A DNA stretch of 56,985 bases from Parcubacteria group bacterium GW2011_GWA2_38_13b (lineage in GTDB: Bacteria > Patescibacteriota > Minisyncoccia > GWA2-38-13b): positions 1 to 56,985 of the forward strand of contig LBUF02000017.1 in the NCBI GenBank assembly GCA_000992445.2, written 5' to 3'. Shown piece by piece: positions 46,695-56,600 of the stretch. Position 1 is the stretch's first letter, and each line of letters opens with the position of its first letter. A model generated the notes under the pieces. It was not told the DNA's origin. It saw nothing but the letters and a program-made list of their open reading frames with translations, and did no database searches. The position numbers were made by a program, and so were the translations under genes.

Positions 46695-48518
46695 TTATAA
46701 TTTTTTATTGTCTCCCTCGGGGAGATCTTTGTGACTAATTTCGTTTTTTATTTTTTCTAAAAATTCATCGATTTTTATTTCTCCCATATCTCCCTTGCCG
46801 CGTTGGCGAACTCCGACGGTTTTATTTTCTTCCTCTCTGGCGCCGATTATCAATAAATACGGAATTTTTTGTTTTTCGCCTTCTCTTATTTTTTTCCCCA
46901 AAGTTTCGTTGCTATCGTCAAGTTCCGCTCTTATGCCAAATTGTTTCAGTTTTTCCAAAATTTCCGTTCCGTATTTGTTGAATTTTTCGCTTATTGGAAC
47001 AATGCGCGCTTGAACGGGGGAGAGCCATAAAGGAAAAGCACCCGCGAAATGTTCAATTAAAAATCCAATCATCCGTTCGTGGGCGCCGAGCGGAGCGCGG
47101 TGAATGATATATGGCATTTTTTCTTTTCCGTCTTTATCCGTATAAGTCAAATTGAACCTTTTCGGCATATAAAGATCAAGTTGGCTTGTTCCTATGGCGT
47201 ACTCTTTTCCGATAACAGAACGGATATAAATATCGGCTTTGGGGCCGTAATGCGCCGCGCCGCCCTCTTCAATCTCATATTTTATGCCCGATTCTTTCAG
47301 GGCTTTTTTAGAAAGGTTTTCCGCTTCTTCCCACATTTTGTCGTCGCCATGATATTTAGCCCTTAAATTTTTTCGGTCTCTTATTCCCAGAACCACCCAC
47401 CATTCTTTGATGCCGAGCGTTTTATAGTAATATTCGTGCATTTTCATTACATTAACGAATTCCTCAACGGCTTTTTCCGGCTGAACGTATATGTGCGCGT
47501 CATTCTGGCAAAAACCCCTTACTCTCATTAAGCCGTGCAGGGTACCGGAACGTTCAAATCTGTATACTTGCCCGTATTCAGCGAGACGCAATGGCAATTC
47601 CCGATAACTTCGTTTGCGCGCCTTGTAGATCATATGCGTATGGGGACAATTCATCGGTTTTAAATAATATTCTTTTCCTTCAATATTGATAGGAGAATAC
47701 AGGTCGTCTTTGTAATAAGGCAAATGACCGGAAATTTCATATAAATCGGATTTGGTAATGTGGGGAGTTACGACATGCTGGTAGCCCCATTTTTTTTCCG
47801 TTTCACGCGCCCATTCTTCAATCTCATGGCGTATTGTCGCGCCCTTGGGTAGCCAAAGCGGCAGACCCAAACCGATTTCATCGGAAAATGTGAATAATTC
47901 CAATTCTTTGCCCAATTTTCTGTGATCTCGCTTTTCAACCTCTGCCAGGAAATCTAAGTGTTTTTTCAATTCCTGCTCATTTTCAAAAGCCACGCCGTAA
48001 ATTCTGGTAAGCATTTTATTTTTTTCATTGCCCCTCCAATAAGCGCCGGCAGTCGTTGTTAGTTTGAAAGCGTCGGGATTTATTTCTCCCGTTGATTTAA
48101 TATGCGGTCCGGCGCAAAGATCCTGGAATTTGCAATTTTCATCTTGGTATTCAAAACTCGGATGTTCTTTTGGTTTTCTAAAAGTTGTATAAAAAGTAAT
48201 GGGCTGTTTATTTTTATGTAATTCATTGATAAGTTCCAGCTTGTATGGTTGGTTTTTAAATATTTTTTTGCCTTCATTGACCGTGATTACCGTTTTTTTA
48301 AATGTTAATTTTTTTTCAACGAATTCCCGCATTTTTTTCTCCAGTTTAGGTAACATTTCCGGCGTTATATTTTCCGGCAGTTCAAAGTCATAATAAAAGC
48401 CGTTTTCAATCGTTGGTCCTATCCCTAGTTTCGCGTTCGGAAAAAAATCTAAAACAGCTATCGCGAGAAGATGGCTTAAACTGTGGCGGATTTTTTCAAT
48501 TTCATTTATTTTTTTCAT
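46695..48518 (-). CDS. thrS: Threonyl-tRNA synthetase lacking the TGS domain
   Basis: ThrRS (607 residues) charges tRNA-Thr. The protein begins directly at the editing domain (EKIRHSLSHLLAIAVLDFFP, with HxxxH; later CAGPHIKSTGEI). It lacks the N-terminal TGS domain seen in E. coli. The catalytic core has zinc ligands in KPMNCPHTHMIYKARKRSYR, motif 2 in RLAEYGQVYRFERSG and GFCQNDAHIYVQPE. The anticodon-binding domain ends near residue 595. It overlaps the upstream unknown gene by 4 nt (ATGA), implying coupled translation. Confidence 0.96.
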   Translation of the reverse strand: MKKINEIEKIRHSLSHLLAIAVLDFFPNAKLGIGPTIENGFYYDFELPENITPEMLPKLEKKMREFVEKKLTFKKTVITVNEGKKIFKNQPYKLELINELHKNKQPITFYTTFRKPKEHPSFEYQDENCKFQDLCAGPHIKSTGEINPDAFKLTTTAGAYWRGNEKNKMLTRIYGVAFENEQELKKHLDFLAEVEKRDHRKLGKELELFTFSDEIGLGLPLWLPKGATIRHEIEEWARETEKKWGYQHVVTPHITKSDLYEISGHLPYYKDDLYSPINIEGKEYYLKPMNCPHTHMIYKARKRSYRELPLRLAEYGQVYRFERSGTLHGLMRVRGFCQNDAHIYVQPEKAVEEFVNVMKMHEYYYKTLGIKEWWVVLGIRDRKNLRAKYHGDDKMWEEAENLSKKALKESGIKYEIEEGGAAHYGPKADIYIRSVIGKEYAIGTSQLDLYMPKRFNLTYTDKDGKEKMPYIIHRAPLGAHERMIGFLIEHFAGAFPLWLSPVQARIVPISEKFNKYGTEILEKLKQFGIRAELDDSNETLGKKIREGEKQKIPYLLIIGAREEENKTVGVRQRGKGDMGEIKIDEFLEKIKNEISHKDLPEGDNKKL

Positions 48519-49546
48519 TTATTTTTTATTTTTTTAAAAATATTTTCTATTGTTTCGTTGTTTTTTAAAATAACTTTGGTTATCGGATCATCTTTTTTGA
48601 GTTTGCTTATTTTTTCCAGATCATAAAAATCCAAAATTTCATTTGTTTTTGGATCCGTTACTGTCTCGGATACCTGTTCCAGTTCATTGTTTTCGTTTAT
48701 TATTTGTTCTTTTTTTTGGTTTTCATATCGTTTTTGTGTTGGATTAAAAACATTGAAAATTGTTTCAAAGAAGCGATTCTTTTCGTCATCTTCATTAACG
48801 TAATCAATTGTGCCTATTATATGCTCGCCGTCTTTTATAAACGCTTTGTATTTATTATTATCGGGGTTTTTTATATTTTCCCAGATTTCCATTTGGTATG
48901 GTTGATTATATAGATTTCTGGTCGTTTTTGCGTTGATCATCCCGTTTTTTTGAAAATTTTCGTAGTCTTTTTTTGCCGATTTTTGAGCTAAATTTCCCGT
49001 TACGGTTGTTTTTATTTTTTCAAAAACAATCACATTTTGGTGATTGAACAGCCCTGATTTTATCGCGGATTGTTGTTCGTTTGTTAAATTTTCTTGTTTC
49101 GTTGTATTTTCTCGTTCTATTATATTCTCCGGGTTAAGGGCATCGGTTACAATAAAATCAGCCAGTTTTTGTATTTTATTTTCTTCAATCAAGTATTTTG
49201 CTTTTACATTGACGAATGTTTTGTAATGTTCGTTGGGAATATTAAAAAATTCCCTGATTTCATATTGTTTGTTTTGTTCTATTTTCGTGTAGAATATGGC
49301 CATAAGGTTATCGCTCTTCTTTTCAAAAATAAATAATTTTTTTTCATAATCGTTGATTCGTGCCAGTATTTTTTTGTATTCTTTTTCTCGCGGCAATAGA
49401 TGGAAATTTTCGAATTCCGCGGAGGTTATCGCTCCCAAGTCGATTAACGATGATTTCGATAATTTCTCTATTTTTTTATATTCTTCCAATGCTTCCCGTT
49501 GATTTTTGTTTATCCCTTCGATTTTAATTTTTTCATATTGAGGCAT
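48515..49546 (-). CDS. Unknown protein coupled to thrS
   Basis: This 343-residue, highly charged soluble protein has no recognised domain or signal. It has a helical N-terminus and repeated short beta stretches (NVIVFEKIKTTVTGN, KAFIKDGEHIIGTIDYVNED), and it is rich in Asn, Lys and Glu. It lies 35 nt after dnaE and overlaps thrS by 4 nt, so it is expressed between a replication and a translation gene. Its position in this operon, rather than any motif, is the main clue. Confidence 0.65.
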   Translation of the reverse strand: MPQYEKIKIEGINKNQREALEEYKKIEKLSKSSLIDLGAITSAEFENFHLLPREKEYKKILARINDYEKKLFIFEKKSDNLMAIFYTKIEQNKQYEIREFFNIPNEHYKTFVNVKAKYLIEENKIQKLADFIVTDALNPENIIERENTTKQENLTNEQQSAIKSGLFNHQNVIVFEKIKTTVTGNLAQKSAKKDYENFQKNGMINAKTTRNLYNQPYQMEIWENIKNPDNNKYKAFIKDGEHIIGTIDYVNEDDEKNRFFETIFNVFNPTQKRYENQKKEQIINENNELEQVSETVTDPKTNEILDFYDLEKISKLKKDDPITKVILKNNETIENIFKKIKNK

Positions 49547-49581
49547 ATTTTTACAGGTATTATATGTAAGAAGTTATTTAT

Positions 49582-52500
49582 TTAAATTATTTGTATTTTA
49601 TTCAGTCCCAATTGCTTGAGTTTTATCACGATACTTTCATCATATTTTATTTTATAAGGAGTTTCAATGGTATTCGGTTTTAATTCGCCATTTGCGACGG
49701 AAATTGATATTTGCGTAGGACCGGTCGGAAACTCCGCGAATATTTTTTGCAGATCTTGCATTAAGCGATCTCCGAAATTTTTTGGCAAGTCAATGCAAAT
49801 ATGCTTGATGACCGGCTTTTGGGGTATTTTTTTCAGATATTCTTCCAGAAAATGTGTTTTGGCGGCTATTATTTTGGGTACCCCGTCTTTATTATTCATT
49901 GCGCCTTCCACGACGATCAATTTGTCATTTTGCCAAATAAGCGGATTGGCTTCCAGCGCGCGAGGGAATACTATTATTTCTATTTGACCGGTAAGGTCTT
50001 CCATTTCTACGAAAAGCATTGTTTGGTTTTGGCGCGTAAGAATTTTTTTTATTTTGCTTATTATGCCTCCGCATATTACATTTCCTTCGGTTTTGGAACG
50101 AATTCCTTTTATGGAATCAAGAGTATCAAGTTGATTTTTAAATTCTTTCAATGGGTGCTCCGATATGTAAAGACCTAGTAATTCTTTTTCCCATTGGAGC
50201 CGTTCGTTTTTGGTCGCGGCCAAACTTTCTTTTAGACGCATAGGCGGTAAAATATTTTGATTTTGTTCGTTTTCAAATAAGCTGAATTGGCCTTGTTCTT
50301 TTGATTTTTGCAGATCGCGCGCGAATTTTAAAATATCTTCAATGTTTTCCAGCAGTTTTTTTCTCTCGCCAAGTTCTTCCGTTGCGCCGCATTTAATAAG
50401 CGATTCAAGTGATTTTTTATTAAGATCTTTTGATTGCACTCGTGTAATGAATTCTTCGAGTTTATTGTATTTTCCGCTTTTTTTTCGTTCGGCAACAATC
50501 GCCGCTACCACATTCTTGCCGACATTTTTAACGGCGGCCAGCCCGAACCTTATTTGTTTAGGGCTTACCACTGTAAAATTGGAAAAACTTTCATTGATAT
50601 TCGGCGGTAATACTTCAATGCTCATATCATTGCATTCTTTGATTATTTCCGCAATTCTTTCTATATCATTTTGTTCCGCATTCATCAGCGCCGCCATAAA
50701 TTCCGTCGGGTAATGTGTTTTTAAATAAGCGGTTTGATAACCGATTGTGGCATAACAGGCGCTATGGGATTTATTGAAACCGTAGCGGGCGAAAGGTTCG
50801 ATAAAATTCCATATTTTTCCCGTCATTGCGTTATCAATGCCGTTTTTTGTTAATTTTTCTATAAGCTTGGTTCTTTGTTCTTCCAGCAGAGATTTGATTT
50901 TTTTGCCTACGGCCTTTCGCAGTACATCCGCTTCTCCATAGCTAAATCCGGCGAGCTGCTTGACGATTTCCAGAACTTGCTCCTGATAAACTATCACTCC
51001 GTAAGTATTTTTCAGAATCGGTTCCATTTTGGGATGCAGGTAGCTTATTTTTTTTAATCCGTGTTTGGCATCGATGTATTCCGGGATATGGTCCATCGGT
51101 CCGGGGCGATAAAGGGCATTCATAGCTATTAAATCTTCGAATACGGTCGGTTTTAACGCGCGTAAATTTCTTTTCATTCCTCCTGATTCGTATTGGAATA
51201 TTCCGGTAGTGTTTCCTTTTTGGAAAAGTTCGAATGTTTTTTGGTCATCCAGCGGAATGGTATTGAAATCAATTATTTCATTTTTGGTATTTTGAATAAT
51301 TTTTATCGCCGTTTCGATTATAGTTAGATTTTTAAGTCCCAAAAAATCCATTTTAAGCAATCCTAAATCTTCTATGGCATGCATTTCATATTGCGTGATA
51401 ATGCTTTTTTCGTTTTGCGGAGCGCGTTGAAGCGGCGTATAGTTTTCCAATTTTTCTTTGGTGATTACAACGCCGCAAGCATGGGTTGAAGCGTGGCGCG
51501 CCACACCTTCCAGTTTTTTCGCGGAATCAATCAGTTTTTTGGTGTCGGGATTTGAATTATAAGCTTGTTTAAGTTCCGGGACATTATTCAACGCTTCTTC
51601 CAAAGATGCGAACATTGGAATCATTTTAGAGGTTTGATCGCAGAAAGCATAAGGATAGCCCAAGACTCTGCCGGTATCGCGCACGGCCGCCCTGGCCGCC
51701 ATAGTTCCGAAAGTGATAATTTGCGCCACGTGGTCTTTGCCGTATTTTTTGGAAACATATTCTATGACTTCGTCCCGTCTGGTATCGGCAAAATCCAAAT
51801 CAATATCAGGCATACTGATGCGTTCCGGATTTAAAAATCTTTCAAAAAGCAAATTATATTTTAACGGATCGATCGTGGTAATGTTTAGCAGATAAGAAAC
51901 TATGCTGCCCGCGGCCGATCCCCGACCTGGTCCCACGATAATGTTATTATTTTTCGCCCAATGGACAAAGTCGCGTACGATAAGAATGTAAGAAGCGAAG
52001 CCGGTTTGTTTAATAACGGAAAGTTCATATTCCAGGCGTTTATCAATGATGTCGGTCGTGTTGCCGTATTTTATTTTTATTCCTTCCGCGCATAATTGTT
52101 TTAAATATTCGTCGGTGGTTTTACCATCAGGAACTTCAAAATGCGGGAGTTGTGTTTTGCCGAGTTCTATTTCCAGATTGCACATATCTGCTATTTTTTG
52201 CGTATTTTCCAGCGCTTCGGGGATATCTTTGAAATTTTCCGCCATTTCCTCCGGTGATTTCATTGAAAAATCGTCATTTTTCATTGTAAGGCGGTTGGTG
52301 TCGCTGATTAAACTTTTTGTTTGAATGGCCATCAAAGCGTCTTGCGCTTCGGCATCTTCTTTTTTCAAATAATGTATATCGTTGGTAGCAATAATTCCTA
52401 TGTCATTCTTTTTGCCGATTTTAATAAGGGCTTCGTTTGCCGTTTTTTGTTCCGGTACGCTCGGGTGAAATCCGATTTCCAGATAGAAATTTCCTTTGCC

Positions 52501-52995
52501 GAAAATGCTTTCGTATTCCAGCGCGGCTTTTTCCGCTTCATCAAATTTTCCGGCGATGGCGAGCCGTGAAATTTCTCCCGAAACGCAGGCACTCGTGCCG
52601 ATCAGTCCTTCGGAATATTTTTTCAACGTTTCTTTGTCGATTCGCGGCTTATAATAAAACCCTTCCAAATGAGCAAGGGTTGCGAGTTTGATAATATTTT
52701 TATATCCCGTGTTATTTTTAGCGAGAAGTATTATATGGTATCTTTTGTCATCAATTTTCGGTCGTTTGTTCATCATTCCGTTTGGAGCAATGTATAATTC
52801 TATTCCGATAATCGGTTTTATTCCGCGCGCTTTCGCTTTTTTGTAAAATTCAATCGCGCCGTACATTACGCCGTGATCGGTAAGAGCCACCGAATTCATC
52901 CCCAATTCTTTGACGCGGTCTAAAAGTTTGTCTATTTTGGCAAGACCGTCAAGAAGCGAGTAATGGCTGTGAACATGGAGGTGGGTGAATTTCAT
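49582..52995 (-). CDS. dnaE: DNA polymerase III alpha subunit
   Basis: This is the main replicative polymerase, 1137 residues. The N-terminal PHP domain keeps its metal ligands (HLHVHSHYSLLDGLAK, LTDHGVMYGA, TNDIHYLK), so it may have proofreading-like nuclease activity. The polymerase core has VGPGRGSAAGSIVSYLL and the catalytic aspartates in MPDIDLDFADTRRDEVI. The C-terminal OB fold is around GGIISKIKKILTRQNQTML. A TGCTATAAT box 6 nt before the ATG suggests leaderless expression. Confidence 0.97.
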   Translation of the reverse strand: MKFTHLHVHSHYSLLDGLAKIDKLLDRVKELGMNSVALTDHGVMYGAIEFYKKAKARGIKPIIGIELYIAPNGMMNKRPKIDDKRYHIILLAKNNTGYKNIIKLATLAHLEGFYYKPRIDKETLKKYSEGLIGTSACVSGEISRLAIAGKFDEAEKAALEYESIFGKGNFYLEIGFHPSVPEQKTANEALIKIGKKNDIGIIATNDIHYLKKEDAEAQDALMAIQTKSLISDTNRLTMKNDDFSMKSPEEMAENFKDIPEALENTQKIADMCNLEIELGKTQLPHFEVPDGKTTDEYLKQLCAEGIKIKYGNTTDIIDKRLEYELSVIKQTGFASYILIVRDFVHWAKNNNIIVGPGRGSAAGSIVSYLLNITTIDPLKYNLLFERFLNPERISMPDIDLDFADTRRDEVIEYVSKKYGKDHVAQIITFGTMAARAAVRDTGRVLGYPYAFCDQTSKMIPMFASLEEALNNVPELKQAYNSNPDTKKLIDSAKKLEGVARHASTHACGVVITKEKLENYTPLQRAPQNEKSIITQYEMHAIEDLGLLKMDFLGLKNLTIIETAIKIIQNTKNEIIDFNTIPLDDQKTFELFQKGNTTGIFQYESGGMKRNLRALKPTVFEDLIAMNALYRPGPMDHIPEYIDAKHGLKKISYLHPKMEPILKNTYGVIVYQEQVLEIVKQLAGFSYGEADVLRKAVGKKIKSLLEEQRTKLIEKLTKNGIDNAMTGKIWNFIEPFARYGFNKSHSACYATIGYQTAYLKTHYPTEFMAALMNAEQNDIERIAEIIKECNDMSIEVLPPNINESFSNFTVVSPKQIRFGLAAVKNVGKNVVAAIVAERKKSGKYNKLEEFITRVQSKDLNKKSLESLIKCGATEELGERKKLLENIEDILKFARDLQKSKEQGQFSLFENEQNQNILPPMRLKESLAATKNERLQWEKELLGLYISEHPLKEFKNQLDTLDSIKGIRSKTEGNVICGGIISKIKKILTRQNQTMLFVEMEDLTGQIEIIVFPRALEANPLIWQNDKLIVVEGAMNNKDGVPKIIAAKTHFLEEYLKKIPQKPVIKHICIDLPKNFGDRLMQDLQKIFAEFPTGPTQISISVANGELKPNTIETPYKIKYDESIVIKLKQLGLNKIQII

Positions 52996-53001
52996 ATTCC
53001 A

Positions 53002-53010
53002 ATTATAGCA
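53002..53010 (-). promoter_or_regulatory. Extended -10 of dnaE (leaderless type)
   Basis: TGCTATAAT on the minus strand ends 6 nt before ATG 52995. Confidence 0.65.
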
Positions 53011-53059
53011 GGCGGGAAATGAAATGCAAAATATTATATAATAAAAATAATAGCGTTGC

Positions 53060-53093
53060 CCAGCCCGAGGCTGGTCCGCCTCGGGCGGAAAAA
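53060..53093. repeat. REP-like GC-rich repeat
   Basis: CAGCCCGAGGCTGGTC followed by CGCCTCGGGCGGAAAAAAAA is a near copy of the repeat within the RluA gene at about 5991-6023. Confidence 0.7.
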
Positions 53094-53110
53094 AAATATA
53101 AAAATAAATA

Positions 53111-53132
53111 GCCCGCTGATTAATCAGCGGGC
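53111..53132 (-). terminator. Palindromic terminator of the DegP-like protease
   Basis: GCCCGCTGATT and AATCAGCGGGC form a perfect 22-nt palindrome, followed on the minus strand by a T-rich run. Confidence 0.65.
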
Positions 53133-53180
53133 ATGCTTACTATTTTAAATGCTTACTATTTTAAATGCTTACTATTTTAA
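53133..53180. repeat. Three tandem 16-bp repeats
   Basis: ATGCTTACTATTTTAA occurs three times without interruption. The third copy includes the stop codon of the protease gene. Confidence 0.9.
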
Positions 53181-54701
53181 TAAGTGAAGTTCTGTTCTGA
53201 ATGGGATTTCCATTCCGCGCATTTCGGAGCCTTCAAATAACGCTGAAAATCCGCGGTTTTTGACTTTTTGATACAAGATTTTATATTTTTCCCCGGTTAA
53301 TGTCATTTCTTTTTTGGTTTTAGAAATGACCACTTCTTGTTTCTCCCAAATTTCGTTGCCGTTTTCCGGATGGCTGACAAATCGGGTTGCTTTTATTTCC
53401 ACTTTTTCGTCTTTGGTGGCGCGCAATACTTTTAAAAATTCATTGGGAGTTTTTGTTTCCTTGTTGTTAATGGCGGTGATTATATCGCCATACTTTATTG
53501 AATTGGGATCATCTTCATTTTTTACATAAGGATTTGTTGTTTTTGCTTTTAATGGCGAGTCATCCATAAAACCCACCACTAAAACCCCTTCCGTATTTTC
53601 CACTTCAAAATACAGAGATTTCAATCCCAATTTATCGAAAAAAGCGATGTTTATCGGATCTTTCATTGCTGTTTTTGGATTAGCCATTATCAATCCGGAA
53701 TAGTAGGGAGTATGGATTTTTTTAGTTAATATCAAGGGGAACAGTTCTTTTATTATATAATCAGGAATAGAAAAAGCTATCCTTGAGCCCGGATATCCAG
53801 AGCAAGGCTTTCCAATAATTTTTCCCTTATTTTCCCCGGTCATTCCTACTGTTACGCCGCCGGAATTACCCGGATTTACATCAGCGACCATCAGATTTCG
53901 TTCTTCATTTAACGGCATATCTGCTGTCGCGCCGAACAGATTTTGGAAATGATTTCCAAGATGCAGCGAAGGGTGAAAAATTTTTCCTTCGGTTATTGTC
54001 CCCTCCAGGATATACGGGGACCCTATAATCATAACCGGATAACCGTATTTTTTTTGGAAATCGCTTATTGCTTCAAGATTTCCCATCGGCAATGATGGGA
54101 TTTTGGTTCTTTCGATTTTGAGAACGGCATAGTCTTCTCTCGGAATTGTTCCCACTAATTTTGCGGGATATGAAACTATTTTTTCTTCGCCCGATTTTGT
54201 CCGGAATATTTTTTTAATTTCCAGTGGCAATTTGTCTTCCTCGCTCCATATACTCACTACGTGGAAATTTGTGTCCATATAACTGGATTCAGCGTCATAA
54301 TTTTTTTTATTGACGCCGTGATTTTTCATTTCATCCATATCGTACTCATCCATTTTGAAAGCCGGATCAGTCGGAGATATTGAAACGCAACTGCCGAACG
54401 AAAATTTTACCCCGGGCGGTTCATAATAACCACCATTTGGCTTAAATGAAACAAGTATCATCCAAACGCTCTCTGCCCAGTCTTCGTTTTGGCTTAGTTC
54501 ATTTTCTATTTTTTTTAATTTTTCAACGATTTCCGGTTTTTCATCCTTGGCGTTCGTTATCTTGGCGTCGGATAAATCAACATTGATAATTTTTCCCGTA
54601 TTATAGGATACCAGTCGGTTGCTTTCATAATCCATAAAGCCGTGAGAAAGTAATGTGGGGATCATCAAAAAAACAAAAATAAAAACAAATTTCTTGACCA
54701 T
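53172..54701 (-). CDS. Secreted trypsin-like serine protease with PDZ domain (DegP-like)
   Basis: This 509-residue protein has a signal peptide (residues 1-20, FVFIFVFLMIPTLLSHG). The S1C-type triad is H147 (DTNFHVVS), D190 (REDYAVLKIE) and S280 (NPGNSGGV). A PDZ domain follows (about 345-460, GVLVVGFMDDSPLKAK and KYGDIITAINNKETKTP). The catalytic domain has an insertion before the His compared with DegP. It probably acts in envelope protein quality control. AAAGGAGGC precedes the ATG on the coding strand. Confidence 0.88.
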   Translation of the reverse strand: MVKKFVFIFVFLMIPTLLSHGFMDYESNRLVSYNTGKIINVDLSDAKITNAKDEKPEIVEKLKKIENELSQNEDWAESVWMILVSFKPNGGYYEPPGVKFSFGSCVSISPTDPAFKMDEYDMDEMKNHGVNKKNYDAESSYMDTNFHVVSIWSEEDKLPLEIKKIFRTKSGEEKIVSYPAKLVGTIPREDYAVLKIERTKIPSLPMGNLEAISDFQKKYGYPVMIIGSPYILEGTITEGKIFHPSLHLGNHFQNLFGATADMPLNEERNLMVADVNPGNSGGVTVGMTGENKGKIIGKPCSGYPGSRIAFSIPDYIIKELFPLILTKKIHTPYYSGLIMANPKTAMKDPINIAFFDKLGLKSLYFEVENTEGVLVVGFMDDSPLKAKTTNPYVKNEDDPNSIKYGDIITAINNKETKTPNEFLKVLRATKDEKVEIKATRFVSHPENGNEIWEKQEVVISKTKKEMTLTGEKYKILYQKVKNRGFSALFEGSEMRGMEIPFRTELHLLK

Positions 54702-54940
54702 ATTGCCTCCTTTTCGTTAGAATCAAAATTTAAATTTTTAATTATAATTTTTCAAAAAACCACCGTATGTTATAATATAACATTATCAATTAAATTTTGG
54801 CAATATTTATTTTTGTAAAGCGACAATTAAAAGTAAATATGTCAATATGCAAAAAAATATCGGCGTGATAGAATGATTCTAAAGAATTATTTTTAAAAAA
54901 GCGAAGCGCGATATATGCGGATATATTATAAATTTATTTG

Positions 54941-54946
54941 TATAAT
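54941..54946 (+). promoter_or_regulatory. -10 box of recA
   Basis: TATAAT lies 17 nt before ATG 54964; no clear -35 and no LexA-type palindrome are seen nearby. Confidence 0.5.
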
Positions 54947-54963
54947 CGTGTTTGGCGATAATT

Positions 54964-55971
54964 ATGAAGAAAACAGAAAATGCGCAAGACGCGCAAAAAA
55001 TTCTTGACGAAGCCGTAGCGTCAATCAAGGAAAAATTCGGCGACGGTTCAATAATGAAATTGGGCGAGGCGAAGAAAGTCGACGTAGATGTGATACCAAC
55101 TGGTTCAATATCGTTGGATGTGGCGTTGGGCGTTGGCGGCGTACCCAAGGGACGCGTTATTGAAATTTATGGACCGGAAAGTTCCGGTAAAACGACATTG
55201 GCTTTGCACATCGCGGCCGAGGCGCAAAAAAAAGGAGGCAAAGCGGCTTTTATTGACGTTGAACACGCGTTGGATCCGGAATACGCCAAAAGAATCGGCG
55301 TGGATATAAATGATATTTTAATTTCCCAGCCGGATAACGCGGAACAGGCGCTGGACATCGTGGAAACATTGGTTAAATCGGGCGTTGTAAGCGTTATCGT
55401 TGTTGATTCCGTGGCGGCGTTGACTCCTAAAAAAGAAATTGAGGGCGAAATAGGAGATCAGCATATCGCGCTTCAAGCGCGTTTGATGTCGCAGGCGTTA
55501 AGAAAATTAACGGCAATACTTTCCAAGTCAGATACGACGATAATTTTCATAAATCAGATAAGAATGAAAATCGGAATTATGTTTGGCAATCCGGAAACGA
55601 CGCCGGGTGGCAAGGCTTTGAAGTTTTACGCGTCTTTAAGGATAGATGTCAGAAGAATCGCGCAGATTAAAAAAGGGGAACAGATTGTCGGGAGCAGAAT
55701 AAAAGCCAAGGTAGTGAAAAATAAAGTGGCGGCCCCATTCCAGGTGGCGGAGTTTGACATTATGTATAATGAAGGCATATCGCGGGACGGCGACATACTC
55801 AACGTGGCGGTTAAATACGATATAATTAAGAAATCGGTTTCTACATATTCTTACGGCGACGTAAAGCTTGGCGCGGGATTTGACAAGGCAAAGGCATTTT
55901 TAAAAGAAAATCCCAAGATTGCCAAGGAAATCGTCCAAAAGATTTGGGACGCGGTTAAGATTAGTAAGTAG
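54964..55971 (+). CDS. recA: Recombinase RecA
   Basis: RecA (335 residues) forms filaments on single-stranded DNA for repair and recombination. Walker A is in [16 protein letters not shown], Walker B in [12 protein letters not shown], and the L2 region has [20 protein letters not shown]. The C-terminal domain is short and less acidic than in E. coli. ATG 54964 is preferred; an in-frame TTG at 54952 would add four residues. No intein and no downstream recX are seen. Confidence 0.97.
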   Translation: MKKTENAQDAQKILDEAVASIKEKFGDGSIMKLGEAKKVDVDVIPTGSISLDVALGVGGVPKGRVIEIYGPESSGKTTLALHIAAEAQKKGGKAAFIDVEHALDPEYAKRIGVDINDILISQPDNAEQALDIVETLVKSGVVSVIVVDSVAALTPKKEIEGEIGDQHIALQARLMSQALRKLTAILSKSDTTIIFINQIRMKIGIMFGNPETTPGGKALKFYASLRIDVRRIAQIKKGEQIVGSRIKAKVVKNKVAAPFQVAEFDIMYNEGISRDGDILNVAVKYDIIKKSVSTYSYGDVKLGAGFDKAKAFLKENPKIAKEIVQKIWDAVKISK

Positions 55972-56014
55972 CATTGTTCGCGTTAAAAGTTCGCGGTATT
56001 ATAAAAATATGCAA

Positions 56015-56449
56015 ATGAAATAAAAAACATTAACCAAAAAAGATTTAGAAAATTTTACAAAAGAGATATTATTGCCTGTTGTAGACAAGTCAGTTAAGAA
56101 TAATCTGACCGAATTTGCCGAAAAAACCATGGTGCCGACAGTGGACAGGATGATCAAGAATAATCCGGCAGAATTTACGGAAGAAACTTTATTGCCAGCG
56201 ATGGAGAAAATTGTTGATGAAAAAATTGACGAGAAAGTGCCGGAGATGATAAATAAAGCTAATCTGAAATTAATGGATCATTTTGACAATAAAATTGCCG
56301 ATTTGCGGGGTGATGTAATTATGCTTTTTCGCAAAGATGAGCGTCGGTTTCTGCATTTAATTGATGTTTTATACCAAAAGAATATTTTAAATCAAAACGA
56401 TATTAAAACAATCGAGGAGTTGCAATTGTTTCCTCAAGCAACAAAATAA
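56015..56449 (+). pseudogene. Coiled-coil gene with a broken start (or TTG start at 56072)
   Basis: ATG 56015 is followed by AAA and then TAA, after which the same frame continues as KTLTKKDLENFTKEILLPVV and onward to 56449. Thus a natural MK-xKTLTKKDLENF start seems to have gained a stop at codon 3. Translation may instead start at TTG 56072, giving 125 residues. The protein has repeated PxxDxxxKNN(L/P)xEF(A/T)E units (about residues 1-45) and a helical end. It is similar in style to the gene at 12.0 kb. Confidence 0.5.
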
Positions 56450-56452
56450 TAT

Positions 56453-56600
56453 GAAATTTATGTTTTATTTTTCGAGAGAGAGGGAGAGTTAGAAACCGAT
56501 AAAAATAATTCTCATTTTACGGCGCTGTTTATTTTCGCATTCGCGATAATTCTTGTCGGCGCTTTTTTCTTTTCCGCGAACGGCGCTTTGGCGACCACCT
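56453..56600 (+). pseudogene. N-terminal remnant of an exported protein
   Basis: A frame encoding TALFIFAFAIILVGAFFFSA followed by NGALA looks like a signal peptide. It has no start in its own frame. ATG 56451 lies in another frame and is separated from it by the GA-rich run CGAGAGAGAGGGAGAG, a likely slippage site. The frame ends in the transposase remnant. Confidence 0.45.

Noticed and set aside
54842-54963. LexA/SOS box upstream of recA
   Set aside because: No GAAC-N4-GTTC or CTG-N10-CAG palindrome of convincing quality is present.
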